DNA of 64,000 bases. Source: Alteromonas confluentis. Lineage in GTDB: Bacteria > Pseudomonadota > Gammaproteobacteria > Enterobacterales > Alteromonadaceae. Below, one piece after another: positions 47,536 through 56,449 of the stretch. The notes under the pieces are model-generated. The model was not told the origin of the DNA. It ran no database searches and saw only the letters and a program-made list of their open reading frames with translations. Each line of letters opens with the position of its first letter. Positions within the stretch are counted from its first letter, which is position 1. The position numbers and the translations under genes are program-made. The stretch covers positions 124,001 to 188,000 of the forward strand of contig NZ_MDHN01000041.1 in assembly GCF_001757105.1 (NCBI RefSeq). Reading direction: 5' to 3'.

Positions 47536-48921
47536 TTATCGGATATTCAGAATGGTCTGGTTCAGCTGATTGTTCACTTCCAATGCACGGGAGTTAGCCT
47601 GGAAGTTACGCTGAGCGATGATCAGGTCAATCAACTCTGTTGTCAGGTTAACGTTCGCCTGCTCCAGTGCTGAGGAATTGATTTCACCGTAGGTGCCTGT
47701 GGTTGCTTCCCCGGCGAGAGCTTCACCCGACGCAATCGACTCTTTCCATTGCGTACTACTTTGCTGCGTTAAGCCCTGCTCGTTAGAAAAGCGAACCAAT
47801 GCCACGCGAACAATGGGCTCTGACGTACCGTTTGAGAAGGTCGCTCTTACCAGGCCGTCAGGGCCGATATCAATACCCGTCAAACGTCCGACTGGCAAAC
47901 CATCCTGCTCTAACGATGTTACTTCAAAGGCAGACGCAAACTGCGTCGGCTCAAGGGTAGTTGCGCCAGCAGGATCGAGGTTGAAGTCGATACTGATTTG
48001 CTGCGTAGGATCAGAACCGTTAGAGAGAATGGTTCCCCCTAATGCTTCTGTCTGAATTTTAAAATCGGAACTCGATACACCATCCGCGGCTTGAATTGAA
48101 ACAAAGTCACCGCCTTGGCTGAATGACATTTTTGCCGCAGTTACAGGAAAACCAGAAGCCGTACCCACGGTGTTAGTCGCGGTGGCAACGTCAGAATCGG
48201 TACCGTCGGAATTGACCATATCAACCAGGTTGTCATCGATAGCTGTGGCTACATACCAGTCATTCGTTGTCGCTGAAGCCGGATCTTTAATGAAATAGTA
48301 GGTCATTACATGACTGTCACCCAGTGAATCGTAAACAGTAACGGAAGTCGCTGCGTTGTAAGTCAGTGGATCATCTGGATTAAACTGGGTTGGGTCGAGT
48401 GCAGGATCACCCGCAGGCAGGTTCATGCGAATATCCACTTCACTGGTTTGCTGAGGCGAACCTGATGAATCTGGAATGCGTACCGGAACCGTTGTACTTA
48501 AAGCGACTGAAGAACTGGTGCCATCGGTATTTACCGGGAAGCCAAGTAAGTTGTCGCCGTTACTGTTAACCACGAAGTTATCTTCGTCCAGCTTAAACTG
48601 ACCAGCACGGGTAAATGAGAAATCCCGGGAAGTGATCTCTGGTACTGTGGCGAAAAAACCATTACCGGTAATCGCTAAGTCCAATGCGGTATTGGTAAAC
48701 TGCAAACTACCCTGAGAAAACTGCTGCGCCACTTCTTGCGTGAGAACACCATCACCCACTTTGGTTTTTGCTCCCGCCAGGAGTGACGATGCATAGACAT
48801 CACCAAACTCTGCACGCGACTCTTTAAAACCAACGGTGTTGACGTTCGCAATGTTGTTGGCGGTGACGTCGAGATCTTTCTGCGCGGCAGAAACGCCACT
48901 AAGTGCAATATTAAAAGACAT
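47536..48921 (-). CDS. flgE: Flagellar hook protein FlgE
   Basis: FlgE polymerises into the hook. The 461 residues contain SFNIALSGVSAAQKDLDVTA, NIANVNTVGFKESRAEFGDV, the central FlgE D2-type region with DPLTYNAATSVTVYDSLGDS and the C-terminal IIAQRNFQANSRALEVNNQL. It follows flgD by 14 nt. Confidence 0.97.
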   Translation of the reverse strand: MSFNIALSGVSAAQKDLDVTANNIANVNTVGFKESRAEFGDVYASSLLAGAKTKVGDGVLTQEVAQQFSQGSLQFTNTALDLAITGNGFFATVPEITSRDFSFTRAGQFKLDEDNFVVNSNGDNLLGFPVNTDGTSSSVALSTTVPVRIPDSSGSPQQTSEVDIRMNLPAGDPALDPTQFNPDDPLTYNAATSVTVYDSLGDSHVMTYYFIKDPASATTNDWYVATAIDDNLVDMVNSDGTDSDVATATNTVGTASGFPVTAAKMSFSQGGDFVSIQAADGVSSSDFKIQTEALGGTILSNGSDPTQQISIDFNLDPAGATTLEPTQFASAFEVTSLEQDGLPVGRLTGIDIGPDGLVRATFSNGTSEPIVRVALVRFSNEQGLTQQSSTQWKESIASGEALAGEATTGTYGEINSSALEQANVNLTTELIDLIIAQRNFQANSRALEVNNQLNQTILNIR

Positions 48922-48935
48922 AACTCTTTCTCCTA

Positions 48936-49625
48936 CTAACTGCCTATTTGGATGACGTCGCCAAGACTTATGCTCACATCACCCGCCAAATTCAAAATAA
49001 TGCCCTGACTGCTGCCAGTCATACTTACGCTGCCTACCTGGCGGTTTACTGCGATAGGCACCGAGGTACCCTCGCCATCCACGCTGCCGTTGGCACTGAT
49101 CACATACTCACCTGCCGGCATGGCATTGCCGCTATTGTCAGTACCATCCCAGGCAAACTGAATGTTGCCTGCAGCCTGCGTACCCACATTCATGGTTTTT
49201 ACAATTTCACCGTACTGATTCTCAATGTTGATCTTGAGATCCTGTACCGTCTGCTCATTTACCAGCACACCGCTGAAACCAGCACCTTCTTCTGACATGT
49301 AACCTACGTTACCTTCAACCAGTACTTGTTGGCCGATAAGACTGGACGCCTGCAGAGCCTGATTCGAGGTCATAGATGCGGCGAAAGACTCAAACTTCTC
49401 ATTCAGTGATGAAATACCGTCAGCCATAGTAAATGACGTCATTTGCGCCACCATCTGGTCGTTATCAACGGGCTTGGTTGGATCCTGGTTGGCAAGCTGT
49501 TCTGTCAGTAGCGAGAAGAAGTCTTCCTGAGAAAGTCGCTGTTCGCTACCATCAGAAACAGCGACGCCTTCTTCTTGCCAGTAGAGATCGGTATTCAGCC
49601 CCGGGGTATTAGTAATCGTACTCAC
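48936..49625 (-). CDS. flgD: Hook capping / scaffolding protein FlgD
   Basis: FlgD caps the growing hook. The 229 residues have the N-terminal FlgD motif (LSQEDFFSLLTEQLANQDPT; NDQMVAQMTSFTMADGI) and the C-terminal FlgD_ig-like part (WDGTDNSGNAMPAGEYVI). It lies 24 nt after flgC. Confidence 0.96.
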   Translation of the reverse strand: MSTITNTPGLNTDLYWQEEGVAVSDGSEQRLSQEDFFSLLTEQLANQDPTKPVDNDQMVAQMTSFTMADGISSLNEKFESFAASMTSNQALQASSLIGQQVLVEGNVGYMSEEGAGFSGVLVNEQTVQDLKINIENQYGEIVKTMNVGTQAAGNIQFAWDGTDNSGNAMPAGEYVISANGSVDGEGTSVPIAVNRQVGSVSMTGSSQGIILNLAGDVSISLGDVIQIGS

Positions 49626-49649
49626 GATAAAATCCTCTGCTTAACCGAC

Positions 49650-50072
49650 TTACTGGCCACTGCCTAATTGCAGTACCTGACGAAATAATCTTTTCGTTGT
49701 GTCTGCCACCTGAACATTGGTTTCATAGCCTTTTGAGGCTGACATCATATTTGCCATTTCCTCAACAATGTTGACGTTAGGCTTGTAGATGTAACCGTTT
49801 TCGTCTGCCATAGGGTTGTGCGGTGCGTATTCAATTTGTAGAGGCGCATCACTCTCGACGATGCCTTTCACCTGAACACCAACCCCTTTGGTCTGATCTT
49901 CTGATGCACGAGCCAGCTCAGCGGCAAAAACCGGGTGTCGGGCTTTGTACGTTTCTTCGTAACTGCTACTCACACTGTTCGCGTTAGCAATATTACTGGC
50001 GGTGGTATTCAGGCGGACACTTTCTGCCTCCATGCCCGTACCCGAGATCGACATTACATTAAACAGGCTCAT
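49650..50072 (-). CDS. flgC: Proximal rod protein FlgC
   Basis: Rod protein of 140 residues: MSLFNVMSISGTGMEAESVR, the rod motif TTASNIANANSVSSSYEETY, YIYKPNVNIVEEMANMMSAS and the C-terminal TNVQVADTTKRLFRQVLQLG. Its start overlaps the flgB stop by one base. Confidence 0.96.
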   Translation of the reverse strand: MSLFNVMSISGTGMEAESVRLNTTASNIANANSVSSSYEETYKARHPVFAAELARASEDQTKGVGVQVKGIVESDAPLQIEYAPHNPMADENGYIYKPNVNIVEEMANMMSASKGYETNVQVADTTKRLFRQVLQLGSGQ

Positions 50073-50479
50073 TAACTTTGCCCTCCACTCAAGGCTTTCT
50101 TCATACCCTTCAGCTTTCCTTCCAGAAATTTCAGGCTGGCCTGATATCTCATTCCATTATCAAGAAAGGCATTTCGTTCAGACTGTACCTCAACGGTGTT
50201 GCCGTCACCGGTATCTGGCTGATTTGGAATTCGGTAGTCGATATCGAAACTGCTTGTGCTCAGCGAGCCACCAATATGGTTATCGTGGGTGCGAGTAAGA
50301 TTACCTTGCTGCTGAACATGGCGTGCGCTTTCCATTGCCTGTTTAAAATCAATATCACGGGCTTTGTAGCCAGGCGTGTTGGCATTTGCCAGATTTCCGG
50401 CAATGACTTCCATTTTTTCTTCACGGATGTTGATTGCTTTTTGATGAAAGCCAACGAGATTATCGAGGTTGATGGCCAT
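50072..50479 (-). CDS. flgB: Proximal rod protein FlgB
   Basis: Rod protein of 135 residues, first gene of the flgBCDE operon. It has VIAGNLANANTPGYKARDID and the C-terminal NAFLDNGMRYQASLKFLEGK. A sigma-54 site sits 45 bp before the start. Confidence 0.96.
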   Translation of the reverse strand: MAINLDNLVGFHQKAINIREEKMEVIAGNLANANTPGYKARDIDFKQAMESARHVQQQGNLTRTHDNHIGGSLSTSSFDIDYRIPNQPDTGDGNTVEVQSERNAFLDNGMRYQASLKFLEGKLKGMKKALSGGQS

Positions 50480-50523
50480 TCAAAGACTCCGGTTGCACGT
50501 ATTTCGACATTCCCGAAATCAAT

Positions 50524-50540
50524 TGCAAATGAAGTGCCAA
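50524..50540 (-). promoter_or_regulatory. Sigma-54 promoter of flgBCDE
   Basis: Minus-strand reading TTGGCACT-TCAT-TTGCA is close to the RpoN consensus, with GG-N10-GC spacing. The predicted start is about 33 nt upstream of flgB. Confidence 0.85.
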
Positions 50541-50574
50541 GTATTTTTTGACGCTGAATGAGTATGGGGGCAGA

Positions 50575-51426
50575 TTATTTCTTGCGTTGGTAATAAAGGC
50601 CTGGACGGCACTTAACCATAGTAAACAATGAGGCTGCTTCACCAATGGATTCTGAAGCGCCGAGGAAAAGAACGCCTTCTGGCTGCAACTGGGCGGCAAT
50701 TTGTTGCAGTATGCGTTGCTTGACGTCCGCCGGGAAGTAAATCAGCACATTGCGGCAAAATACGATATCGAATCGACCCAGGCCGGTATAGCTGTGCAGT
50801 AAGTTGAGGCTTTTAAATGTCACCATATCCCTGACTTCACGATTCACCTGCATCATGCCTTCGTCATTAGGGGAGAAATAGCGCTGACGACGCTCAGAGG
50901 ATAAACCGCGGCCTAAAGATAATTCGTCGTAAACGCCTTTATTGCATTTATCGAGCATAGAAGACGAAAGATCTGTTGCGGTGATGTCGACGCCCCCACG
51001 CAATGTGCCAGGCTTCTGTCGCTGATACTCAAGAACAGACATGGCGATAGAGTACGGCTCTTGTCCAGACGAACAAGCCGCACTCCAAACACGAAGACGA
51101 CGATTTTCTGTAGCAAGTTTGGGAAGGATCGTATTGATAAGTAGCTCGTAGGGATAGCCATCACGGAACCATAGCGTTTCGTTGGTGGTCATGGCATCCA
51201 GCACAGCTTGCAACAAACTGCGGTTTGCACCGCGAATAACAGCTGCAATTAACTCGTCAATACTATCAAAATTGAATTCGTACATTAACGAAGACAGCCG
51301 ACTTCTTACCAGATATTGCTTGTTATCGCCCAGTGAAATGCCACACTGCTGCTGCAAAAACGCACCAAACTGACGATAACTATCGGCTGAAACTTCTTTA
51401 TTTTTCAAACTTCCCTGCCCTCTCAC
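50575..51426 (-). CDS. cheR: Chemotaxis protein methyltransferase CheR
   Basis: CheR methylates glutamates of chemoreceptors with SAM. The 283 residues have the N-terminal CheR helix domain and the SAM-binding part (VWSAACSSGQEPYSIAM), ATDLSSSMLDKCNKG and FDIVFCRNVLIYF. The GTG at 51426 abuts the cheV stop; a TTG about seven codons later (LKNKEVSADSYRQF), behind AGAGGGCAGG, is an alternative start. Confidence 0.95.
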   Translation of the reverse strand: MRGQGSLKNKEVSADSYRQFGAFLQQQCGISLGDNKQYLVRSRLSSLMYEFNFDSIDELIAAVIRGANRSLLQAVLDAMTTNETLWFRDGYPYELLINTILPKLATENRRLRVWSAACSSGQEPYSIAMSVLEYQRQKPGTLRGGVDITATDLSSSMLDKCNKGVYDELSLGRGLSSERRQRYFSPNDEGMMQVNREVRDMVTFKSLNLLHSYTGLGRFDIVFCRNVLIYFPADVKQRILQQIAAQLQPEGVLFLGASESIGEAASLFTMVKCRPGLYYQRKK

Positions 51427-52347
51427 TTAGCTCTTTAACCACTTACCCACGGCTGTGGCCAATTCGTCAGGATGGAATTTCGCAATGAAATCGTCGGCGC
51501 CAACTTTTTGCACCATGGCCTGGTTAAATACGCCACTGAGTGATGTGTGCAAAACCACCTTGAGCTTTTGCAACTCAGGGGTGTTTTTGATTTCAGCCGT
51601 TAAGGTATAGCCATCCATTTCTGGCATTTCGATATCTGAAACCAACACGCCAACTTTGTCAGTAACATCTCCGGTTTCAGCGGCAATTTCTTTCAAACGA
51701 TTGAGCGCTTCAAGGCCGTTCTTAGCCAACTCCATCTTCAAGCCCAGTGCAGTGAGTGACTTCTTAACTTGGCTTCGAGCAACAGAAGAGTCATCAGCAA
51801 TAAAGATAATTTTATCTTCACTGCCGGCAGTGTCCAGATTTTCAACAATGGAGTCGCTAACATCGGCTTTGAGGGGAGAAATCTCATGCAGAATTTTTTC
51901 TACATCCAGTATTTCCACTAACTCTTTATCCACCTCAGTCACCGCGGTGAGGTAACTGGCACGGCCGGTTCCTTGCGGGGGCGGCATGATTGCGTCCCAG
52001 TTTGTATTTATAATGCGTTCCACCGCACCCACCAGAAAGCCTTGAACGGAGCGGTTGTATTCAGCAATCACGATAAAAGCAGTATCGAGGTTTTCAATAC
52101 GACGCCCCCCGGTAGCCATACTGAGATCAATCACAGAAATAGTCTGGCCGCGAATATGTGCGACACCACGAACCAAGGCATTAAGCTTTGGAATTGCGGT
52201 AAGAGGTGGACATTGCAATACCTCTCGCACTTTGAAAACGTTGATGCCAAAGCGCTGACGGCCATTGAGTCTGAACAGCAGAAGTTCAAGCCTGTTCTGC
52301 CCCACTAACTGCGTGCGCTGGTTAACGGAATCAAGAATGCCTGACAT
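51427..52347 (-). CDS. cheV: Chemotaxis coupling/response protein CheV
   Basis: CheV couples receptors to CheA through a CheW-like domain (RFGINVFKVREVLQCP; GRASYLTAVTEVD) and has a C-terminal receiver with the phospho-acceptor Asp in VSDIEMPEMDGYTL. The length of 306 residues is normal. Position between flgA and cheR is as in Vibrio polar flagellar loci. Confidence 0.95.
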   Translation of the reverse strand: MSGILDSVNQRTQLVGQNRLELLLFRLNGRQRFGINVFKVREVLQCPPLTAIPKLNALVRGVAHIRGQTISVIDLSMATGGRRIENLDTAFIVIAEYNRSVQGFLVGAVERIINTNWDAIMPPPQGTGRASYLTAVTEVDKELVEILDVEKILHEISPLKADVSDSIVENLDTAGSEDKIIFIADDSSVARSQVKKSLTALGLKMELAKNGLEALNRLKEIAAETGDVTDKVGVLVSDIEMPEMDGYTLTAEIKNTPELQKLKVVLHTSLSGVFNQAMVQKVGADDFIAKFHPDELATAVGKWLKS

Positions 52348-52367
52348 ACATCACCTCTAATTTAAAA

Positions 52368-52385
52368 TTGGGCACGAACATTGCG
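52368..52385 (+). promoter_or_regulatory. Sigma-54 promoter of flgA
   Basis: Plus-strand reading TTGGGCACG-AACA-TTGCG with GG-N10-GC spacing, about 110 bp upstream of the flgA start and divergent from cheV. Confidence 0.6.
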
Positions 52386-52492
52386 TTTCACCTTATCACT
52401 CTTTGTTTGAAAGCAGAATCGCCAAAAAAGTGACGATAGTGACTTTTCGTACCATCCGATCCTGCTCTTAATCATAGTCAAAATAAAGTGAA

Positions 52493-53248
52493 GTGAACAC
52501 GAAAAAAGTCATCATGCATAAATTGTTATCGAAAAAAACAGTCATTACTTTAAGCAAGTTTCGTCTTCTTGCTTTCGTTTTGCTGCTTAACATAGTCGCA
52601 AACCCTGTATTTGCACAGTCGGGCAGCCAGTTGCGAGAAAAAATTGAACAGGGTGCAGAGCGTTATTTATTAAATGCTATCGGCAACGATTCAGAACAAG
52701 AAAATATATCGATAAATATGGTGGCCATTGATGATCGCATTCAAATTCCGGTATGCCATACGCCATTTAATTATCATGCAGAGCCTGCTTCTCTGCGCCA
52801 AAGTTACATTTCTGTACGTGTGAGCTGTGGCAATAATGATTGGTATTTATTTACTAATGCCCGGGTCTCACGAACACGAACCGTCGTGGTAACCGCAGGG
52901 CTCATCAGTCCCGGAAGCTTGCTTACTTCAGAAAATCTCCGGTTAGCCGAAGTCGATGTTAACCTATTACGTCATACCAGTTATTCGTCGACAGATGAGC
53001 TACTCGGCGCCAGAATGAAAAGACGAGTTCGCAATGGACAACCTATTCAGGCAAATATGCTATGCTTTGTCTGTAAAGGTGATCGAATAACCATCAGTGC
53101 CCAAGGTGGCGGCATGCAAGTAAAAACCGCCGGTATCGCTAGACAGGACGGAGTCATCGGCGATAATATTCAGGTTATCAATGCGTCTTCAAACAAAGCA
53201 ATTATTGCCGAAGTGGCCAGCACGCAAACCGTCGTTGTAACCCTGTAA
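52493..53248 (+). CDS. flgA: Flagellar P-ring chaperone FlgA
   Basis: FlgA assists P-ring assembly in the periplasm. The 251 residues start with a signal peptide (FRLLAFVLLLNIVANPVFAQ) and contain the C-terminal SAF part (TRTVVVTAGLISPGSLLTSE; RRVRNGQPIQANML; VINASSNKAIIAEVAS). The first start is GTG at 52493; ATG 52514 is also possible and would shorten the n-region of the signal. Confidence 0.93.
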   Translation: MNTKKVIMHKLLSKKTVITLSKFRLLAFVLLLNIVANPVFAQSGSQLREKIEQGAERYLLNAIGNDSEQENISINMVAIDDRIQIPVCHTPFNYHAEPASLRQSYISVRVSCGNNDWYLFTNARVSRTRTVVVTAGLISPGSLLTSENLRLAEVDVNLLRHTSYSSTDELLGARMKRRVRNGQPIQANMLCFVCKGDRITISAQGGGMQVKTAGIARQDGVIGDNIQVINASSNKAIIAEVASTQTVVVTL

Positions 53249-53289
53249 TTTAGCCTTAGAAAATATTTTAAGAAATACGCTAAAAGGGT

Positions 53290-53316
53290 TAAAGAAGCGA
53301 CAGGTTCAGCCGATAA
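53290..53316 (+). promoter_or_regulatory. Sigma-28 (FliA) promoter of flgMN
   Basis: Plus-strand reading TAAAGAAG, 11 bases, GCCGATAA, with a perfect -10 element and correct spacing, 36 bp before the flgM start. This gives the familiar loop in which FliA drives its own anti-sigma factor. Confidence 0.88.
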
Positions 53317-53351
53317 CGTGTATGAGGTGTTATTGGTAGTGGAAAAAATTT

Positions 53352-53687
53352 ATGGCAATTAATAATGTAAACAATGGGGCCCCTAAGGCGCCCATCGACA
53401 ATGCGAAGCTGAACAATCAGCAAGCACAGACCCAGTCTGCAGTGCAGCAAGAAGCTGCCGCGAAAACGGCGCAAACTGTTGCACCACGTCAGGATTCTGT
53501 TTCTTTGACTCAGTCAGCTCAGCAGTTGAGTCAGGTGCAGAAAAAAGGCACTGAGGCGCCAGTTAATCAGGAAAAGGTCGACAAGTTGAAGAAAGCCATT
53601 CAAAGTGGTGAGTATAAAATCGATGCTGATTCGCTTGCGCACAAAATCGCGCGATTAGAAGCGCAGGTCTTTGGCATCAAATCTTAG
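53352..53687 (+). CDS. flgM: Anti-sigma-28 factor FlgM
   Basis: FlgM holds FliA inactive until the hook is complete and FlgM is exported. The 111 residues are Gln/Ala-rich and disordered at the N-terminus and end in the sigma-binding part (DSVSLTQSAQQLSQVQKK; VDKLKKAIQSGEYKIDADSL; AHKIARLEAQVFG). Confidence 0.94.
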   Translation: MAINNVNNGAPKAPIDNAKLNNQQAQTQSAVQQEAAAKTAQTVAPRQDSVSLTQSAQQLSQVQKKGTEAPVNQEKVDKLKKAIQSGEYKIDADSLAHKIARLEAQVFGIKS

Positions 53688-53697
53688 TAGGTAAATT

Positions 53698-54129
53698 ATG
53701 TCGCAAAACTTGCTTTCAGGCTTACAACAACAGATTGCTAATTTAGAGCATCTGGCGTTGTTACTTGAGCAGGAGTTGCACCTTATCAGCAGCCGTGACG
53801 CTGAAGCTTTGATGAACTTGCTCAGGGAGAAAGAGCAGACCCTCGACACCATACAGCAGAGCGATATGAGCATTAGTAAGCAATATCAGTCGCTGGTTAA
53901 TGAATCTTCGGTGCCAGACGACGTTTCAGAACTCATTGCAACAGCTAAAAAGCTGCTGGAAGAATGTAAGTACCGCACTTCAGTGAATCAGAAAGCCGTT
54001 GAGCAGGGTCAATTAAGACTCACGCATCTGCGCAATTTGATGTTGGAAGTACGCGCGAAAGAATCACTGACCTATGATAAAAGCGGAAAACCGAAAGGTT
54101 CAGGTTTGGGTCGTGGCGTAAGTGCCTAA
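53698..54129 (+). CDS. flgN: Flagellar export chaperone FlgN
   Basis: FlgN is the chaperone of FlgK and FlgL. The 143 residues are nearly all helical (LEHLALLLEQELHLISSRDA; LREKEQTLDTIQQSD) and the gene follows flgM by 10 nt, the classical flgMN arrangement. Confidence 0.9.
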   Translation: MSQNLLSGLQQQIANLEHLALLLEQELHLISSRDAEALMNLLREKEQTLDTIQQSDMSISKQYQSLVNESSVPDDVSELIATAKKLLEECKYRTSVNQKAVEQGQLRLTHLRNLMLEVRAKESLTYDKSGKPKGSGLGRGVSA

Positions 54130-54157
54130 GCACTTACAAGAAACAAGACAATTATTT

Positions 54158-54189
54158 ATAACAAAGCCCGTGTAAACGGGCTTTGTTAT
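54158..54189. terminator. Strong hairpin terminator between flgN and flgP
   Basis: A perfect 14-bp inverted repeat (ATAACAAAGCCCGT / ACGGGCTTTGTTAT, loop GTAA). It ends flgMN from the left and probably also flgP from the right; the T stretch is short. Confidence 0.7.
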
Positions 54190-54235
54190 ATCTAAAGGGT
54201 AATAACCCTCATCAGGCTTTATTTCCGAAATCAAA

Positions 54236-54712
54236 CTAGTAGTAGGTTACGTCTTTTATCCGTTTAGGCTTCGCCGTGGTCAGATAGATGTCGTATACCT
54301 TGCGCATATCTAACTCCAGCTCAGTCGCGTAGGTGTCTTCCCCTACCGGATAACTCTTCACTACACGCGCGCCACGGATCACACCCTCGACAGACGCTTT
54401 TAATTGGGAATTCTGCATGATCATATTCGCTACAGACTGCTCACCATCTAGGCGTTGACCATAAACCTGCTCGGCTAGCTCGCGATAAGCATCAAGCTTT
54501 GACGCTTTCATGGCCATCAAAGAACGATCGTTGTCTGTCTGCCCCATTTGTTGGGCGATTGGCGCGTAGCCGATAGCCGATAATACCGGATAGCTTTCCG
54601 GTTCAACCACTTCCCACTCGACATGTTTATCAATAAGGCCAGAGCAACCGGTAAGCGACAATGCCAAGCCCGCGCCGAAAGCCGTTCCCCATTTTTTGAT
54701 TAATGTCCGCAT
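54236..54712 (-). CDS. flgP: Outer membrane flagellar lipoprotein FlgP (LPP20 family)
   Basis: FlgP forms the H/T-ring-associated or basal disk structure of sodium-driven polar flagella. The 158 residues have a lipoprotein signal with lipobox LTGC (Cys near 23) and the LPP20 domain (MAMKASKLDAYRELAEQVYG; VIRGARVVKSYPVGEDTYAT). It diverges from flgT, as in Vibrio where flgT and flgOP are neighbours. FlgO is not seen in the window. Confidence 0.88.
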   Translation of the reverse strand: MRTLIKKWGTAFGAGLALSLTGCSGLIDKHVEWEVVEPESYPVLSAIGYAPIAQQMGQTDNDRSLMAMKASKLDAYRELAEQVYGQRLDGEQSVANMIMQNSQLKASVEGVIRGARVVKSYPVGEDTYATELELDMRKVYDIYLTTAKPKRIKDVTYY

Positions 54713-54784
54713 AATTCACCTAACGTTACACTGGGTTTCTATTTTTGAGTGTCGATACTTTACGTTTCGAATGTTGGATAGGCA

Positions 54785-54800
54785 GGCAATAACTGTGCCT
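54785..54800 (-). promoter_or_regulatory. Sigma-54 promoter of flgP
   Basis: Minus-strand reading AGGCACA-GTTA-TTGCC with GG-N10-GC spacing; predicted leader of about 62 nt. Confidence 0.65.
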
Positions 54801-54832
54801 TATTAGTGAGCGTCAGATTTCAGACAGTATTT

Positions 54833-54849
54833 CAGGAACGTTTTTTGCT
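54833..54849 (+). promoter_or_regulatory. Sigma-54-like promoter of flgT
   Basis: Plus-strand reading CAGGAACG-TTTT-TTGCT with GG-N10-GC spacing, about 90 bp before the flgT start. The -24 element has one deviation (GGAACG for GGCACG). Confidence 0.5.
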
Positions 54850-54938
54850 GAGTTTTGCTAAGAGATCATAATAACGCAGACAATTGGTTTGCAGTTAACT
54901 GTTCGCACCCATCAGGTGTTTGTAAAGGTAATGCCAAT

Positions 54939-56105
54939 ATGAATCAATTACTGTTCCGCTTTGTTAACACTGTGGCACTGACGGGCACCCTGGCCGTGCT
55001 GTCGTGGCAAAGTTCTGCCGCCTGGTACGAAGCAAGAGGACAGGCATTGATTCAACAAGGCAACCGCATTGCAGCTAAAGAAAAAGCCACCGAAGAGGCC
55101 ATTCGACAGGCATTGATGTTTGCCGGCGCATCGGTACAAAGCGTACAAATGCTGACTAACGGTTTATTGCAGGAAGATCGACTTCAAATCAATGCCAGCG
55201 GTGAGGTGAATAACTTAGAGCTGATTGATGAGAAATGGCATAGCGACTACGTTACGGTAACGATTCGAGCTGATATCTTTCCTAAGGCGGTAACCTGTAA
55301 CGCAGCCGGCTTTAAAAAAACGTTAGTCACCACCTGGTTTCCCATTGAACATCGGCAGCAAGCTGGAGACGGGCAAATCCATGCGCTGTCTGAACAAGCT
55401 CCCCGCTCTCTTCAGCAGCAGTTTGTCGCCAACTCTGATAATACCTCACTGCAGCAAATCGTTCCTAATACGGTGCGCTGGCGTCGCTCCAGCGTACTCG
55501 CTCAGGCACCCTCGCTGGCACGACAAAGTCGGGCACAATATGTGTTGGCAGCCACGATTACAGATTTAAGTATTGTACGCCCCCAACATTCCTCCTTGGC
55601 ATTTTGGCAGAACGATGATGCACTGCGTCAGTTTTCGCTGGATCTGGCATTGGTTGACGGCATGAATGGTGCCACGCTCATGCAGAAAAATTACAGCACC
55701 GAGGCTTTATGGGAGTTTGATCGCTTTGAGCAAATTGATGTCAGCAGCTCCCGGTTCTGGCAGAGTGAATACGGCCAAGCCATTAACCGTCTTTTCAGTA
55801 ACATCGTTGAAGACGTCGAGCACGAACTGACGTGCCAACCCGCCACAGGCCGTGTTTTGGCGGTTAACAGTGACCAACTTCAGGTATCGATTGGACGTGC
55901 TCATGGAATCCAACCCGGTGATGAGCTGACGCTTTATAAAACCAATGAAGTCATAGACCCTCAGGGCATGCACTTCTTGCAGTACAACCTTTATCCTACA
56001 AAAGTGAAAGTCGTCAGCGCCTCTGTAGACAGTGCCACCGTGGTGCCGGTAGACAATGGCATCATTGGCAATATCCAGCCCAATGACTTTGTGACTAAAC
56101 GGTAA
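54939..56105 (+). CDS. flgT: Flagellar H-ring protein FlgT
   Basis: FlgT builds the H ring needed for stator (MotX/PomA/PomB) assembly around polar basal bodies. The chosen ATG at 54939 (MNQLLFRFVNTVAL) opens directly into a signal peptide ending SWQSSAAWYE; an upstream in-frame ATG adds 28 residues that break the signal. The 388 residues show the FlgT N-domain (ARGQALIQQGNRIAAKEKAT), a middle domain, and the C-domain (VSIGRAHGIQPGDELTLYK). Confidence 0.9.
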   Translation: MNQLLFRFVNTVALTGTLAVLSWQSSAAWYEARGQALIQQGNRIAAKEKATEEAIRQALMFAGASVQSVQMLTNGLLQEDRLQINASGEVNNLELIDEKWHSDYVTVTIRADIFPKAVTCNAAGFKKTLVTTWFPIEHRQQAGDGQIHALSEQAPRSLQQQFVANSDNTSLQQIVPNTVRWRRSSVLAQAPSLARQSRAQYVLAATITDLSIVRPQHSSLAFWQNDDALRQFSLDLALVDGMNGATLMQKNYSTEALWEFDRFEQIDVSSSRFWQSEYGQAINRLFSNIVEDVEHELTCQPATGRVLAVNSDQLQVSIGRAHGIQPGDELTLYKTNEVIDPQGMHFLQYNLYPTKVKVVSASVDSATVVPVDNGIIGNIQPNDFVTKR

Positions 56106-56142
56106 AGCAGACTAACCTGTGCCGGTCTCAGTAAATCTGCGA

Positions 56143-56161
56143 GTCAGCCTTGCTGGCTGAC
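56143..56161 (+). terminator. Possible terminator hairpin of flgT
   Basis: A 7-bp stem (GTCAGCC / GGCTGAC, loop TTGCT) about 38 bp after the flgT stop. No T-run follows, so termination by it alone is doubtful. Confidence 0.4.
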
Positions 56162-56223
56162 AGCACCATGAAATTTTACTATACTGGCGCGAACGCTTGA
56201 TATTGAAGACAAAAGCGGTTCTG

Positions 56224-56298
56224 GTCCCTGTAGTTAAATGGATATAACGAGACCCTCCTAAGGTTTAGTTGCAGGTTCGATTCCTGCCGGGGACGCCA
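56224..56298 (+). tRNA. tRNA-Arg (anticodon CCU)
   Basis: A 75-nt cloverleaf including encoded CCA. The acceptor stem pairs GTCCCTG with CGGGGAC (one G-U), the anticodon stem AGACC pairs with GGTTT, and the loop CTCCTAA gives anticodon CCT. The T arm GCAGGTTCGATTCCTGC is perfect. A TATACT box lies about 40 bp upstream. It decodes the rare AGG codon. Confidence 0.95.
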
Positions 56299-56449
56299 AT
56301 TACCCCTCTTTAGATCCCCTTACCCAAATCATAACTCCTGATATTAAATTTCGACTCATCGCAAAAATTCTCTGCCTCCAACATTGCCGAAATTAAAACG
56401 CTCGTTTAAATTGTAGGTTATTAACAATTTATTCAATTCAGGATAACTC

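Noticed and set aside
54855-54938. Upstream extension of flgT
   Set aside because: It would place 28 polar residues before a clear signal peptide.
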